A stretch of 54,791 bases of DNA. Source: Halonotius pteroides. Its GTDB lineage: Archaea; Halobacteriota; Halobacteria; Halobacteriales; Haloferacaceae. A model generated the notes under the pieces. That model ran no database searches and had not been told where the DNA came from. It saw only the letters and a list, made by a program, of their open reading frames with translations. The stretch's first letter is position 1, and every line of letters begins with the position of its first letter. Where the stretch lies: the NCBI RefSeq assembly GCF_003605635.1, contig NZ_QMDW01000015.1:1-54791 (forward strand). The letters are read 5' to 3'. Both the position numbers and the translations under genes were made by a program. Below, piece after piece: positions 14,817-22,686 of this stretch.

Positions 14817-15701
14817 TTACGCCTCGGTGTCGTGATCTGTCGGTGGGACGACCAACACGGGTATCGATGCGGTTCGGATCAGCGTCTCGGTGACGCTCCC
14901 TAACAGATACCGATCAAGTCCAGTTCGGCCGTGCGTGCCGACGACGATGCAATCGCTGTCAGCGTCGGCGGCGTACGACTGAATCCCTGCGACCACCGAC
15001 TCGTCTTCCGCTACCGCGGTGACAACGTCGTCGACACCGGCGGCTGTGGCCCGATCGTGGGCGTCAGCAACGATCTCGCTGGCGGTCTCGCGCAGGCTGT
15101 CAACGTACTGGTCTGCCTGCAGCTCGCTGCCGAACAGCGAGGTGTCGGTGACTGACAACAGCTGGAGCGTGCTGCTGTTGACGGCCGCAAGATCGATCCC
15201 GACACCGATCGCTGAGCTGGCGGTGTCGCTGCCGTCGGTCGGGACGAGCAGGCGCTCAAACGGTGTCGCCAGCGGCGTGGCGTCGGGTCGAAGCGTGAGT
15301 AGTGGTACCGGCGTCTCACGGCTAACACGCTCGGTTGTACTCCCGAGTAGTCGCTCCTCGATGCCGGTTCGGCCCTGTGTCGGCATTGCGATGAGGTCGA
15401 TGTCGGCGGTCGCCGCGTACTTGGTGATTGTCGCGGCGACACCACCCTGTATCACCGCCGTCTTCGTGGGAATCCCGCGTTCGGCTGCCTGGCTTGCGGT
15501 CTCGGTGACGAGCTCCTCGCCTTTGATTTCGAGGGCATCAACGACCTCGTCGCCGATCCGGGTGACGCTGTCGTGAGCGGTGTCGGCGACATTGAGCACG
15601 TGGAGGGTCGCGTCGTGGGTGGCCGCGAGGGCATAGATGCTCTCGCGGATGGCGACTGCACCGTCGCTATCGTCGATCGGGAACAAGATACGGTCGAACA
15701 T
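14817..15701 (-). CDS. Tandem-domain universal stress protein
   Basis: The 294-residue protein consists of two UspA domains. Domain 1 (about 1-140) begins MFDRILFPIDDSDGAVA and has MPTQGRTGIEERLLGST; domain 2 (about 150-294) begins FERLLVPTDGSDTASSA and has VGTHGRTGLDRYLLGSV. Both keep the G-x2-G-x9-G-S motif of ATP-binding Usp proteins, in contrast to the neighbour on the other strand. ATG 15701 fits the conserved MFDRILFP start. Cytoplasmic, presumably stress-related; no specific pathway can be assigned. Confidence 0.9.
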   Translation of the reverse strand: MFDRILFPIDDSDGAVAIRESIYALAATHDATLHVLNVADTAHDSVTRIGDEVVDALEIKGEELVTETASQAAERGIPTKTAVIQGGVAATITKYAATADIDLIAMPTQGRTGIEERLLGSTTERVSRETPVPLLTLRPDATPLATPFERLLVPTDGSDTASSAIGVGIDLAAVNSSTLQLLSVTDTSLFGSELQADQYVDSLRETASEIVADAHDRATAAGVDDVVTAVAEDESVVAGIQSYAADADSDCIVVGTHGRTGLDRYLLGSVTETLIRTASIPVLVVPPTDHDTEA

Positions 15702-15808
15702 GGTCGTCTCTTCGGGTGGCGACCTAATAACAACCCTTGCCGACACCGCTGTCGATCGACCTGCTCTCTCGTCTTATCGCTCCGCTATACGACGGGTGCT
15801 GCTGTCGG

Positions 15809-16075
15809 TTATTCAGGTGGTCTCTCGGGGGCCGATGACGTGTTGTTTACTCGCCCGTACAGATACCCGAAGTGGACGATCCCCGGGAGCACGAACCCGC
15901 CGATCGCCCAGCCGACCGCCACCGGGATCGACCGCTGTCGACGACGTGCATCCCGAAACAGCCACACCGAGATGGCGAGCGTGATCCCGTAGATGACGAT
16001 CAAAATCGGCTGGCCGATGATAGCGGCAACAAGCAACGGCGAGCCGGCGGCTGCAGGCGACGCCGCTACTGCCAC
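15809..16075 (-). CDS. Small two-helix membrane protein
   Basis: The 88-residue protein starts with GTG at 16075, overlapping the end of gatD by 10 bases, and is transcribed in the same direction. It has two predicted transmembrane helices (LLVAAIIGQPILIVIYGITL and PVAVGWAIGGFVLPGIVHFG) separated by a basic loop RDARRRQRS. No named family is recognised. Translation is probably coupled to gatD, though a functional link is not obvious. Confidence 0.65.
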   Translation of the reverse strand: MAVAASPAAAGSPLLVAAIIGQPILIVIYGITLAISVWLFRDARRRQRSIPVAVGWAIGGFVLPGIVHFGYLYGRVNNTSSAPERPPE

Positions 16076-17349
16076 GGCTGGGATTCCTCGGTGAGTTCGC
16101 CGGCCAGCGACCGCCCCATCGCCTCGGCTGGATCATCGACGTTCGCTAAGGCCCACATCAGCTTCACCTTCGCGGTGCCGGGGAGCGTATCGCCGGCCTC
16201 GATGATGCCGGCGTCCAGCAGATCACGACCGGTGTCGTAGACGCGGTCACAGACCCGCCCCCCTAAACACTGACTCGTCATCGCAACCACGGTTCCGTTG
16301 TCGACGAGCTCCTCGACGCGGCCGATCAGCTCAGTATGGATGTGCCCGAGGCCGGTACCCTCGATGACCACGCCGTCGGCGTCGTCGAGGTAGTCCCACG
16401 CCGCGGGATCCATACCGGGGGTGAACTTGATAAGTTCGACCGCGGGATCGAGGCCGTCGCTGAGCGCGAGGTCGGTCTCGTCGCGGGCTGTGTAGTCGCG
16501 GTTAAACTCGATGGCGTCATCGGCGACCGCGCCGTCGGCGCCATCGTCTCTGGCGGTCGCATAGTCGATTGTCGCCAGCGGCTTGTTGCCAACGGTCTCG
16601 AAGGCGTCCCGCCGTGAGGTGTGGTTTTTCCGGACGCGCGTGCCGCGATGAAGCGCACAGCGGTCGTCGCTGGCCGACGCGTGCATACAGAGCAGCACCT
16701 CCGCGCAGTCAGCTTTTGCGGCCTCGACCGCAGCCACCGCGTTCATGACGTTGTCCGAGGAGGGCCGGTCGGCCGATCGCTGGCTGCCGGTGAAGACGAT
16801 CGGCACCGGCGTGTCGAGCATGAACGACAGCGCGGCCGCCGAGTACTGCATCGTGTCGGTGCCGTGCATGACGACAACGCCGTCCGCGCCGGCCTCGATT
16901 TCCTCGGCGACGGCGGTGGCTAACTCCTGCCAGATCGAGGGCTCCATGTTCTCTGAGAGGATGTTGGCGACGACGCGGCCCCGATAGTTGGCGCGACCGG
17001 TGAGTTCAGGAACGGCCCGCAACACGTCCTCGGCGGTGAACTGTGCGGTCACCGCGCCGGTGCGGTAATCAACCGTTGAGGCGATGGTGCCGCCCGTCGA
17101 GATGAGTGAGATCGTTGGCAGCTCGTCGCCGAATTCGATCGTGGAGACTTCCCCGTCGTCGGGTTCGTCGTCGCCGATGTCGTGGACATCAGCTTCGAGC
17201 ACGTCGACGCTGGCTGCCTCGCGGTCGATGCCGATGTTGTAGCCGCCGTCGAGCTTGAGGACGATGTGGTCGCCCGTCGAGGAGGGCAGCACCACGCCTT
17301 CGTTGGTGGTGTCGCCGCGCTTGACGCGGACGCGGTCGCCTGGATTCAT
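16066..17349 (-). CDS. gatD: Glutamyl-tRNA(Gln) amidotransferase subunit D
   Basis: The 427-residue subunit is the glutaminase half of the archaeal GatDE enzyme that turns Glu-tRNA(Gln) into Gln-tRNA(Gln). It opens with the GatD-specific beta-barrel domain (MNPGDRVRVKRGDTTNEGVV) and continues with an L-asparaginase fold: ISLISTGGTIASTVDYRTGA with the first catalytic Thr, and GVVVMHGTDTMQYSAAAL with the Thr-Asp pair. ALCMH-type asparaginase strand and TSQCLGGRVCDRVYDTG follow. gatE is not within the window. ATG 17349 is the start of the conserved domain; the open frame goes further upstream into the VapB promoter. Confidence 0.94.
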   Translation of the reverse strand: MNPGDRVRVKRGDTTNEGVVLPSSTGDHIVLKLDGGYNIGIDREAASVDVLEADVHDIGDDEPDDGEVSTIEFGDELPTISLISTGGTIASTVDYRTGAVTAQFTAEDVLRAVPELTGRANYRGRVVANILSENMEPSIWQELATAVAEEIEAGADGVVVMHGTDTMQYSAAALSFMLDTPVPIVFTGSQRSADRPSSDNVMNAVAAVEAAKADCAEVLLCMHASASDDRCALHRGTRVRKNHTSRRDAFETVGNKPLATIDYATARDDGADGAVADDAIEFNRDYTARDETDLALSDGLDPAVELIKFTPGMDPAAWDYLDDADGVVIEGTGLGHIHTELIGRVEELVDNGTVVAMTSQCLGGRVCDRVYDTGRDLLDAGIIEAGDTLPGTAKVKLMWALANVDDPAEAMGRSLAGELTEESQPWQ

Positions 17350-17470
17350 ACGCCTGCCTTGCCCGGGGGTCGACTTGAAACCACGCTTTCGCGGTTTCGA
17401 TAGTGGGAACTCCACTGGAAGCTTTCGACGCCGCTTATGTTGAAACCGGAGAGACCGGGAACAAGCTTGA

Positions 17471-17492
17471 TGTGTACCCAAACATATACACA
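17471..17492 (+). promoter_or_regulatory. Candidate VapBC operator (inverted repeat)
   Basis: TGTGTA (17471-17476) and TACACA (17487-17492) form a perfect inverted repeat with a 10-base spacer, ending 8 bases before the vapB ATG. Toxin-antitoxin pairs are normally repressed by the antitoxin or complex binding such repeats at their own promoter. Confidence 0.5.
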
Positions 17493-17500
17493 AAACACGG

Positions 17501-17761
17501 ATGGGATCGAAAAATATCGGCATCAAAAAAGATGTCTACGAGCGGCTAAAAGCGCACAAACGCGGTGATGAAAGCTTCAGCGAGACGCTTGATCGACTCA
17601 TCCACGAGCGTGAGTCCGACTGGCGGACGAACGCTGGCTTTCTCTCTCAGCACGAGGCTGACGACCTCGAAGCGGCGGTTGAGCAAGGCTTTGTGGATCT
17701 CAATGTTGCGTTCGATGAAGATGGTACCCGAATCGACGAGCGGCTTTCAGAGGAACCGTGA
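17501..17761 (+). CDS. vapB: VapB-family antitoxin
   Basis: The 86-residue protein has an N-terminal RHH-like DNA-binding segment (KNIGIKKDVYERLKAHKRGD, then ESFSETLDRLIHER) typical of archaeal VapB (DUF217-type) antitoxins, and an acidic C-terminus (LEAAVEQGFVDLNVAFDEDG) that would neutralise the toxin. The stop overlaps the vapC start by four bases (GTGA). The candidate operator lies just upstream. Confidence 0.85.
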   Translation: MGSKNIGIKKDVYERLKAHKRGDESFSETLDRLIHERESDWRTNAGFLSQHEADDLEAAVEQGFVDLNVAFDEDGTRIDERLSEEP

Positions 17762-18144
17762 AGCTCGTCGACGCGTCGTTTCTTATCGACTACGCCCGCG
17801 GTGACGACGCCGCAATCGCGTATTTAGCCGCCCACGACACCGAAGAGATCGGTGCACCGACTATCGTCCTCTCGGAGCTGTATCGCGGGTTGATGATCAC
17901 CCAAGAGATGACACAAGCTGAGGCGATGTCGAAATACGAGTGGGTGCAGCCGGTGCCGTTCACGAACGAAACGGCTGCGGAAGCCGCCGAAATCTACGTC
18001 ACGCTCCGTGCCGATGGCGAACTGATCAACAAAAGCGACATCTACATCGCTGGCACTGCTCGCTCGCTCGGTGTGCCACTCGTCGTCGACGACACTCATT
18101 TTGCTGCTATCGAGGATCTGAAAACTGATACGTATCGAAGATAA
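17758..18144 (+). CDS. vapC: VapC-family PIN-domain ribonuclease toxin
   Basis: The 128-residue protein is a complete PIN domain. The acidic active-site residues are D5 (MKLVDASFLIDY), E40 (VLSELYRG), D94 (INKSDIYIAG) and D111 or D112 (LVVDDTHF). PIN toxins cut structured RNA such as tRNA or rRNA in a metal-dependent way. GTG 17758 overlaps the antitoxin stop, so translation is coupled. The frame is intact, so the module is probably functional. Confidence 0.9.
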   Translation: MKLVDASFLIDYARGDDAAIAYLAAHDTEEIGAPTIVLSELYRGLMITQEMTQAEAMSKYEWVQPVPFTNETAAEAAEIYVTLRADGELINKSDIYIAGTARSLGVPLVVDDTHFAAIEDLKTDTYRR

Positions 18145-18232
18145 TTCGCAGCTGTTGTGTGACAGACGGCAAGCCGCACAGTGTCGTCGCTGTCGGCACA
18201 ACAGCCAAACCGCTGGGTCGCCACGATTGGGT

Positions 18233-18697
18233 ATGCAGCAGTCGGATGAACTAACCGAGACGGTCGACGGGGTCGACACCGAGATCCCATCGAGTGCCGA
18301 TGATGACGGCGATGCGGGTCGCCTCGGTGGCCGCTTTTCGGCGAAAGCCCTCCTCGTGTCGCTGGTCGCTGTCGCCATCGGTGTCGTTGGCGGCGGCGCG
18401 ATCCCGATCATCGGTAGCATCGGCTCGGTTGCCGGTGTTTTCGCGGCAACGTTCGTCCTTGGCATCCTCGCCGGCGACGCTCGGTATCTCGAAACCGGCC
18501 TTGCCGGCGGTGTGGTCGTCGGCATCAACTTTGCGCTGAGCCTGCTCACCTCCGCCGCGCTCCCGATTGGCGTCGACTTCTTCCAGCAGTACGGGCTCGC
18601 CTTCGGCGGCCTTGGCGTCGTTCTCGGTGCGGGCCTCGGGCTCGTCGGCCACTACTTCGGCCGGGATCTGCGCGACGGGCTGACGCGAGAGATTTAG
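18233..18697 (+). CDS. Glycine-rich multi-helix membrane protein (DUF456/DUF5518-like)
   Basis: The 154-residue protein has an acidic N-terminal tail of about 40 residues and four predicted membrane segments rich in Gly and Ala (ALLVSLVAVAIGVVGGGAIP, SVAGVFAATFVLGILAGDAR, GLAGGVVVGINFALSLL, AFGGLGVVLGAGLGLVGHY). Small Gly-zipper proteins of this type are common in haloarchaea and their function is unknown. The ATG at 18233 directly precedes the acidic tail. The stop overlaps that of the convergent DUF1405 gene. Confidence 0.65.
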   Translation: MQQSDELTETVDGVDTEIPSSADDDGDAGRLGGRFSAKALLVSLVAVAIGVVGGGAIPIIGSIGSVAGVFAATFVLGILAGDARYLETGLAGGVVVGINFALSLLTSAALPIGVDFFQQYGLAFGGLGVVLGAGLGLVGHYFGRDLRDGLTREI

Positions 18698-19374
18698 TCC
18701 GTCCGCACGTCGCCCAGCCGGTCGAACTGCCAGGCCGCCAGCGCGACAACACCGACCGACAGCGCGACTGTCAGCGTCGGCACCACCACGCCGGGCTCAT
18801 AGCGCAACGGCGGATAGAACCCGAAGCCGTAGTCGACGATGTCGTTTGCGAGCAACAGCCCAAGCGACAGGCCGAGAGCCCCCCGTGTTGTTCGCCCGTA
18901 GTGGAGGATGGCGAAGGCCAGCGCGACGAACAGCAGGTGGGTGCCGATAATACCCCAGTAGGCATACAGCGCGTCGGCGTCGAACCCGATATACAGCCCC
19001 ACGCGGCGGTTGAGCGCGACGACGACCCACAGGCCGTACTTGATGAGCCAGACATAGGCGAGCGTGTGAAGATACGCTAGTGGACGGTTTGTCGGCGTTG
19101 ACGCCAACGGTTGGTTGAGCGTCGGCAGCAATGTTGCCAGCGACAGCGTCGCCAGCGCGATGGCGGTTGGCGAATCCGCATACAGCGGCCACAGCAACGT
19201 CGAAACTGCGGGCATGGTGTCGACGTAGAACTGCACCCCAACCAGGAATGCGACCGCGCCGGCGACGAGCAACATGACCAGACTCGGGCCATGAGAGAGA
19301 TACGACTCGGCGACCGCTCTCGGTATCGGTCGTCGGCGCGTCGGTGTCGTCGCTCGGTCATCCGGCCGCGACAT
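18694..19374 (-). CDS. DUF1405 membrane protein
   Basis: The 226-residue protein has about six transmembrane helices and the DUF1405 signatures VGVQFYVDTMP, LWPLYADSPTA near the N-terminus, IKYGLWVVVAL in the middle and LANDIVDYGFGFYP with a conserved Asp near the end. The function of DUF1405 is not known. It is 48 bases downstream of the MacB-like permease on the same strand and may be co-transcribed with the transporter. Its stop overlaps that of the convergent gene. Confidence 0.88.
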   Translation of the reverse strand: MSRPDDRATTPTRRRPIPRAVAESYLSHGPSLVMLLVAGAVAFLVGVQFYVDTMPAVSTLLWPLYADSPTAIALATLSLATLLPTLNQPLASTPTNRPLAYLHTLAYVWLIKYGLWVVVALNRRVGLYIGFDADALYAYWGIIGTHLLFVALAFAILHYGRTTRGALGLSLGLLLANDIVDYGFGFYPPLRYEPGVVVPTLTVALSVGVVALAAWQFDRLGDVRTD

Positions 19375-19422
19375 AGCTGGGTTCTGTGCGGCCAGCTACA
19401 GGTGTTTATCGGTCGGCCCCGC

Positions 19423-20658
19423 TCACTCGTGTCGGAGCGCGTCGATCGGGTCGATGCGGGCGGCCCGCCAGGCCGGATACAGGCCGGCGACGATCCCGAC
19501 AACAACGCCGACACCGACGGCGAGAGCGATCCAATCAGGGGCCAACGCGAACGTCACGTCGGCGTAGGCGGCAGCCCCGCGGCCGACAAGGAGCCCGAGC
19601 GGGACGCCGAGCAGCGAGCCAAGCGTTCCTAACAGCGCGGCCTCGATAACAAAGATACTCATTATATCGCGGTTGCGCGCGCCGACAGCTTTCATGATCC
19701 CGATCTCGCGGGTGCGCTCGGTGACGCTGACCAACATCACGTTGGCGATACCGATCGCGCCGACGACCAGCGAGATAACGCCGATCCCGGTCACAAACCG
19801 GGTGATGCGCTCGATCACGTCGCTGATCTCATCGATGAAATCACTCCCCGAGCGGGCGACCAACTCGGTGTCGCTCGCCGACAGCTGACGGGCATCGGCG
19901 TCGTCAGCGAGATAGGTCTCGATCGCTTCGCGCGTCTCGGCGGTCTGTCGTGGATCGCTGACGACGGTTATCTGTGGGTAGGCCCGTTGTCGCACCCCAG
20001 CCGAGGGGCTTTCGACGACCGCCGCATAGAAAGGATCGACCGGCGCGTAGAGCCGCGGCTGGCGGGCAAAGTTGCTCACCGGCAGCTCGCCGCGGGTACC
20101 GTTGACGATACCTGTTACCGTAACCGGTCGCTCCTCGCCGTCAGGATACAGCAGCGTCAGCGTTGACCCGGTTGTCAGATTCTCACGAAAGCCGGTCGCC
20201 AATCGCTCGTTGACGACCACCTCGCGGTCGCCGCTGGTGAACGAACGCCCTGCCACGGTCGACCCGGCGGTGATGCTTTCTGGTGTCGTTGCGGTCACCT
20301 GTGATCTGGCAAGCGTCTGATTTCCGGCACGTATCGACGACACCTGGATTGAGCCGCGTGGTAAGGCAGCCGTCACACCATCGATCTCGCTGATCGCCGC
20401 AAGATCAGTGTCGGTGAACACCGGCTGCAACACCCGGTCGAACCCCTCGTCGTCGCTGGGGGTACCGAAAACGTAGATGTTGCCCGCGTTGCTGTCGCCG
20501 ATATCGCCGATGATCTCGGCTTGGACGCTGGCTCCGAACGTCGCAAACGTGATCACCGAGGCGATGCCGATGACGATGCCGACGACGGTCAACGCCGAGC
20601 GAAGCTTGTGGGCCCGCACCGACCGCACAGCGATTCGGAGCCCTTCACGGCCATCCAT
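19423..20658 (-). CDS. ABC transporter permease, MacB/FtsX type
   Basis: The 411-residue permease starts REGLRIAVRSVRAHKLRSAL, then transmembrane helix 1 (VVGIVIGIASVITFATFG), a large extracellular domain of about 220 residues (MacB core-like, with VTAALPRGSIQVSSIRAG and GDREVVVNERLA), and three C-terminal helices starting with GVISLVVGAIGIANVMLVSV and TREIGIMKAVGARNRDIM, the FtsX domain landmark. Such permeases do not import solutes; they act by pulling on substrates or partners outside the membrane. Its ATG shares one base with the stop of the ATPase gene. Confidence 0.92.
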   Translation of the reverse strand: MDGREGLRIAVRSVRAHKLRSALTVVGIVIGIASVITFATFGASVQAEIIGDIGDSNAGNIYVFGTPSDDEGFDRVLQPVFTDTDLAAISEIDGVTAALPRGSIQVSSIRAGNQTLARSQVTATTPESITAGSTVAGRSFTSGDREVVVNERLATGFRENLTTGSTLTLLYPDGEERPVTVTGIVNGTRGELPVSNFARQPRLYAPVDPFYAAVVESPSAGVRQRAYPQITVVSDPRQTAETREAIETYLADDADARQLSASDTELVARSGSDFIDEISDVIERITRFVTGIGVISLVVGAIGIANVMLVSVTERTREIGIMKAVGARNRDIMSIFVIEAALLGTLGSLLGVPLGLLVGRGAAAYADVTFALAPDWIALAVGVGVVVGIVAGLYPAWRAARIDPIDALRHE

Positions 20659-21398
20659 CAGGCCTCACCCGTAGCTTCGATCGACCCGATCTCGCCGTCG
20701 GTGATATGGACGATCCGGTCGGCGCGCTCGGCGACATGGCGTTCGTGGGTGACAAGCAGGATTGTGTTGCCCGCGGCATGGAGCTCATCAAAGATGTCCA
20801 GCACGGTCGCGCCGGTGTCGGTGTCGACGTTGCCGGTGGGTTCGTCGGCCAGGATGAGCGCCGGATCGGGTGCAAGCGCGCGAGCGATGGCGACTCGCTG
20901 GCGTTGGCCGCCGCTAAGCTCGTTGGGGACATGGTCGGTGCGATCGCCCAGTCCAACCGCCTCTAAGCGCTCGACCGCGCGGTCGATCCGGTCGGCCCGC
21001 GACCAGCTATCGAACACCAACGGGAGGGCGACGTTTTCGACGGCGGTCAGCCGCGGCATCAGGTTGAACGTCTGGAAGACAAAACCGATGTCAGTGCCAC
21101 GGATCGCGGCGCGTTCGTTTTCGCTTGCTGTCGATATCGGCTTGCCGTCGACGGCAACATGGCCAGCGGATGGCGTATCGAGTCCGCCGATCAGGTTCAA
21201 CAGGCTGCTTTTGCCGGAGCCACTCGGCCCCATGATCGCGGTGTACGAGCCTCTTGGGAGCGTAAGGGTCACCTCATCGAGTGCGGTTACCTGCCCCCCG
21301 ACAGTGTAGTGTTTCGACACCTCATCGACGACGACTGTGGGCTCGGTCTCGCCGGCCTCGGTTACGGCTGTTGTCGCGGTCGCGGCTGTCTCGCTCAC
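20658..21398 (-). CDS. ABC transporter ATPase, LolD/MacB type
   Basis: The 246-residue protein has Walker A GPSGSGKSS, Q-loop FVFQTFNLMPRLTAVENV, signature LSGGQRQRVAIARAL, Walker B LILADEPTGNVD and the H-loop LLVTHERHVAE, all typical of the LolD/MacB/FtsE branch. It powers the adjacent permease. GTG 21398 is preferred because a TATA-like cgttgatag on the minus strand lies about 27 bases upstream; longer in-frame starts to 21452 exist and would only add non-conserved residues. Confidence 0.9.
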   Translation of the reverse strand: MSETAATATTAVTEAGETEPTVVVDEVSKHYTVGGQVTALDEVTLTLPRGSYTAIMGPSGSGKSSLLNLIGGLDTPSAGHVAVDGKPISTASENERAAIRGTDIGFVFQTFNLMPRLTAVENVALPLVFDSWSRADRIDRAVERLEAVGLGDRTDHVPNELSGGQRQRVAIARALAPDPALILADEPTGNVDTDTGATVLDIFDELHAAGNTILLVTHERHVAERADRIVHITDGEIGSIEATGEA

Positions 21399-21505
21399 AC
21401 ACAGCTGTTGGCCGGCTGCGCCTATCAACGTTGGCCACCGGTTGATTCCCACCAGCTACCTCCCTCATCGGAGCAATGTACTTACGGCGCAAGCACGTAC
21501 ACTCG
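21399..21505. promoter_or_regulatory. Divergent promoter region of the LolD-like and LolA-like genes
   Basis: The 107-base gap has a TATA-like tgtacttacg at about 21477-21486 on the plus strand, 25 bases before the ATG at 21506, and cgttgatag on the minus strand near 21422-21430 before the GTG at 21398. Both predict leaderless transcripts. A shared control region would link the ABC transporter to the LolA-like protein. Confidence 0.45.
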
Positions 21506-22579
21506 ATGATGAGTTCTACTCCCTTCAGTCGTCGCCTCGGCGTGCTAGCCGCCCTCCTTGCGGTCGGTCTGTTGGCCGCTGGCGCGGCGACCGGCCTCCC
21601 CGGCATGGCTGTCGATGACCAGCCGTCCGGCGACGAGATCCTTGATCGCGTTGAGACCCGATACGATGCCGCCGACACGCTCAGCGGGACGGCGACCGTG
21701 ACGGTCGAAAACGAGACAACAACGTCGACGGCGACCGTCGAGTACGCCGCCAAACAACCCGAAAAGGTCGCCTACACGGTTGAAAAGGCCGGCACAACCT
21801 ACGAGGCTGGCTCGAACGGCAGCGTCGCCTGGGCGGTCGGCGACAACCGATCGTACGCCCGCGAGATCCCAACCGACGCCGAGATTGAAGCCTACGAGGC
21901 GAGCGGCGATCGCGAGCGGCTCCCGGGCGAAGCTACCCAGTACGGCTCGCTAACCGATCCGGTCTCCGGATCGAACGTCACCGCGACGCTCGTTGAGACC
22001 ACCGACCTCGACGGCGAGTCCGCCTACGTTGTCGACATCGAGTCGACCGGCGACGCTACCGCCGCCGGCACGCTTTGGGTCGACACCGAGGACAGCCGCC
22101 TACTGCAGGCGACCGCGACCGACGGCACCAACGAGACGACCGTTCGGGTCACCGAAACCAACTTCAACGTCAGCATTCACGACAGCACCTTCGAGCCGCC
22201 GGCCGACCGGGTGTCGGTGACAACGACTGACACCTACGACAGCTTCAGGGCGGTTCAGTCGGCGACCGAGCTCTCGCTATCGTCATACAACGCTGACACG
22301 TTCACGACCGCTACCGTTATCAGTCGAGCAAACGGCCAGGCTGTTGTCCAGCAGTACGGTGTTGACGGCGACACCGTCTCGGTGATCACGACAAGCGGCG
22401 TGTCGATGCCGTTCGATCAACTCGACGATGCGGCGACGGTGACCATCGATGGGCGGTCGGCAACCGCCGTCGAGCGTGACGACCGCGCGGTCGTCTTCTG
22501 GACGACTGATGGGGTTACTACCGCCGTTGCTGTCGAGGGAACGATCGAGGACGCGACCGCGGCCGCGGCGGAGCTGTAA
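21506..22579 (+). CDS. Secreted LolA-like (outer-membrane lipoprotein carrier fold) protein
   Basis: The 357-residue protein begins with a signal peptide (FSRRLGVLAALLAVGLLAAG). Residues about 37-200 match the LolA/LolB beta-barrel pattern: DEILDRVETRYDAADTLSGT, VEYAAKQPEKVAYTVEK and GTLWVDTEDSRLLQATAT followed by VRVTETNFNVSI and STFEPPAD. A C-terminal domain of about 110 residues (VISRANGQAVVQQYGVDG) resembles DUF4367-like modules. LolA homologues carry lipoproteins between membranes in bacteria; archaeal ones have been noticed recently, but their task in a single-membrane cell is unclear. No lipobox is evident, so it is probably released or held by its signal peptide. Confidence 0.8.
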   Translation: MMSSTPFSRRLGVLAALLAVGLLAAGAATGLPGMAVDDQPSGDEILDRVETRYDAADTLSGTATVTVENETTTSTATVEYAAKQPEKVAYTVEKAGTTYEAGSNGSVAWAVGDNRSYAREIPTDAEIEAYEASGDRERLPGEATQYGSLTDPVSGSNVTATLVETTDLDGESAYVVDIESTGDATAAGTLWVDTEDSRLLQATATDGTNETTVRVTETNFNVSIHDSTFEPPADRVSVTTTDTYDSFRAVQSATELSLSSYNADTFTTATVISRANGQAVVQQYGVDGDTVSVITTSGVSMPFDQLDDAATVTIDGRSATAVERDDRAVVFWTTDGVTTAVAVEGTIEDATAAAAEL

Positions 22580-22686
22580 CGCGCTGTTGTGAGCCGCCGT
22601 TCGTGCGTCGTTTTCCTAATTATCGCTGGTGATACCCGCGGGCGAACGCTTTTTGAATGAGCTACCAACCATCCGATATCAGGTAG

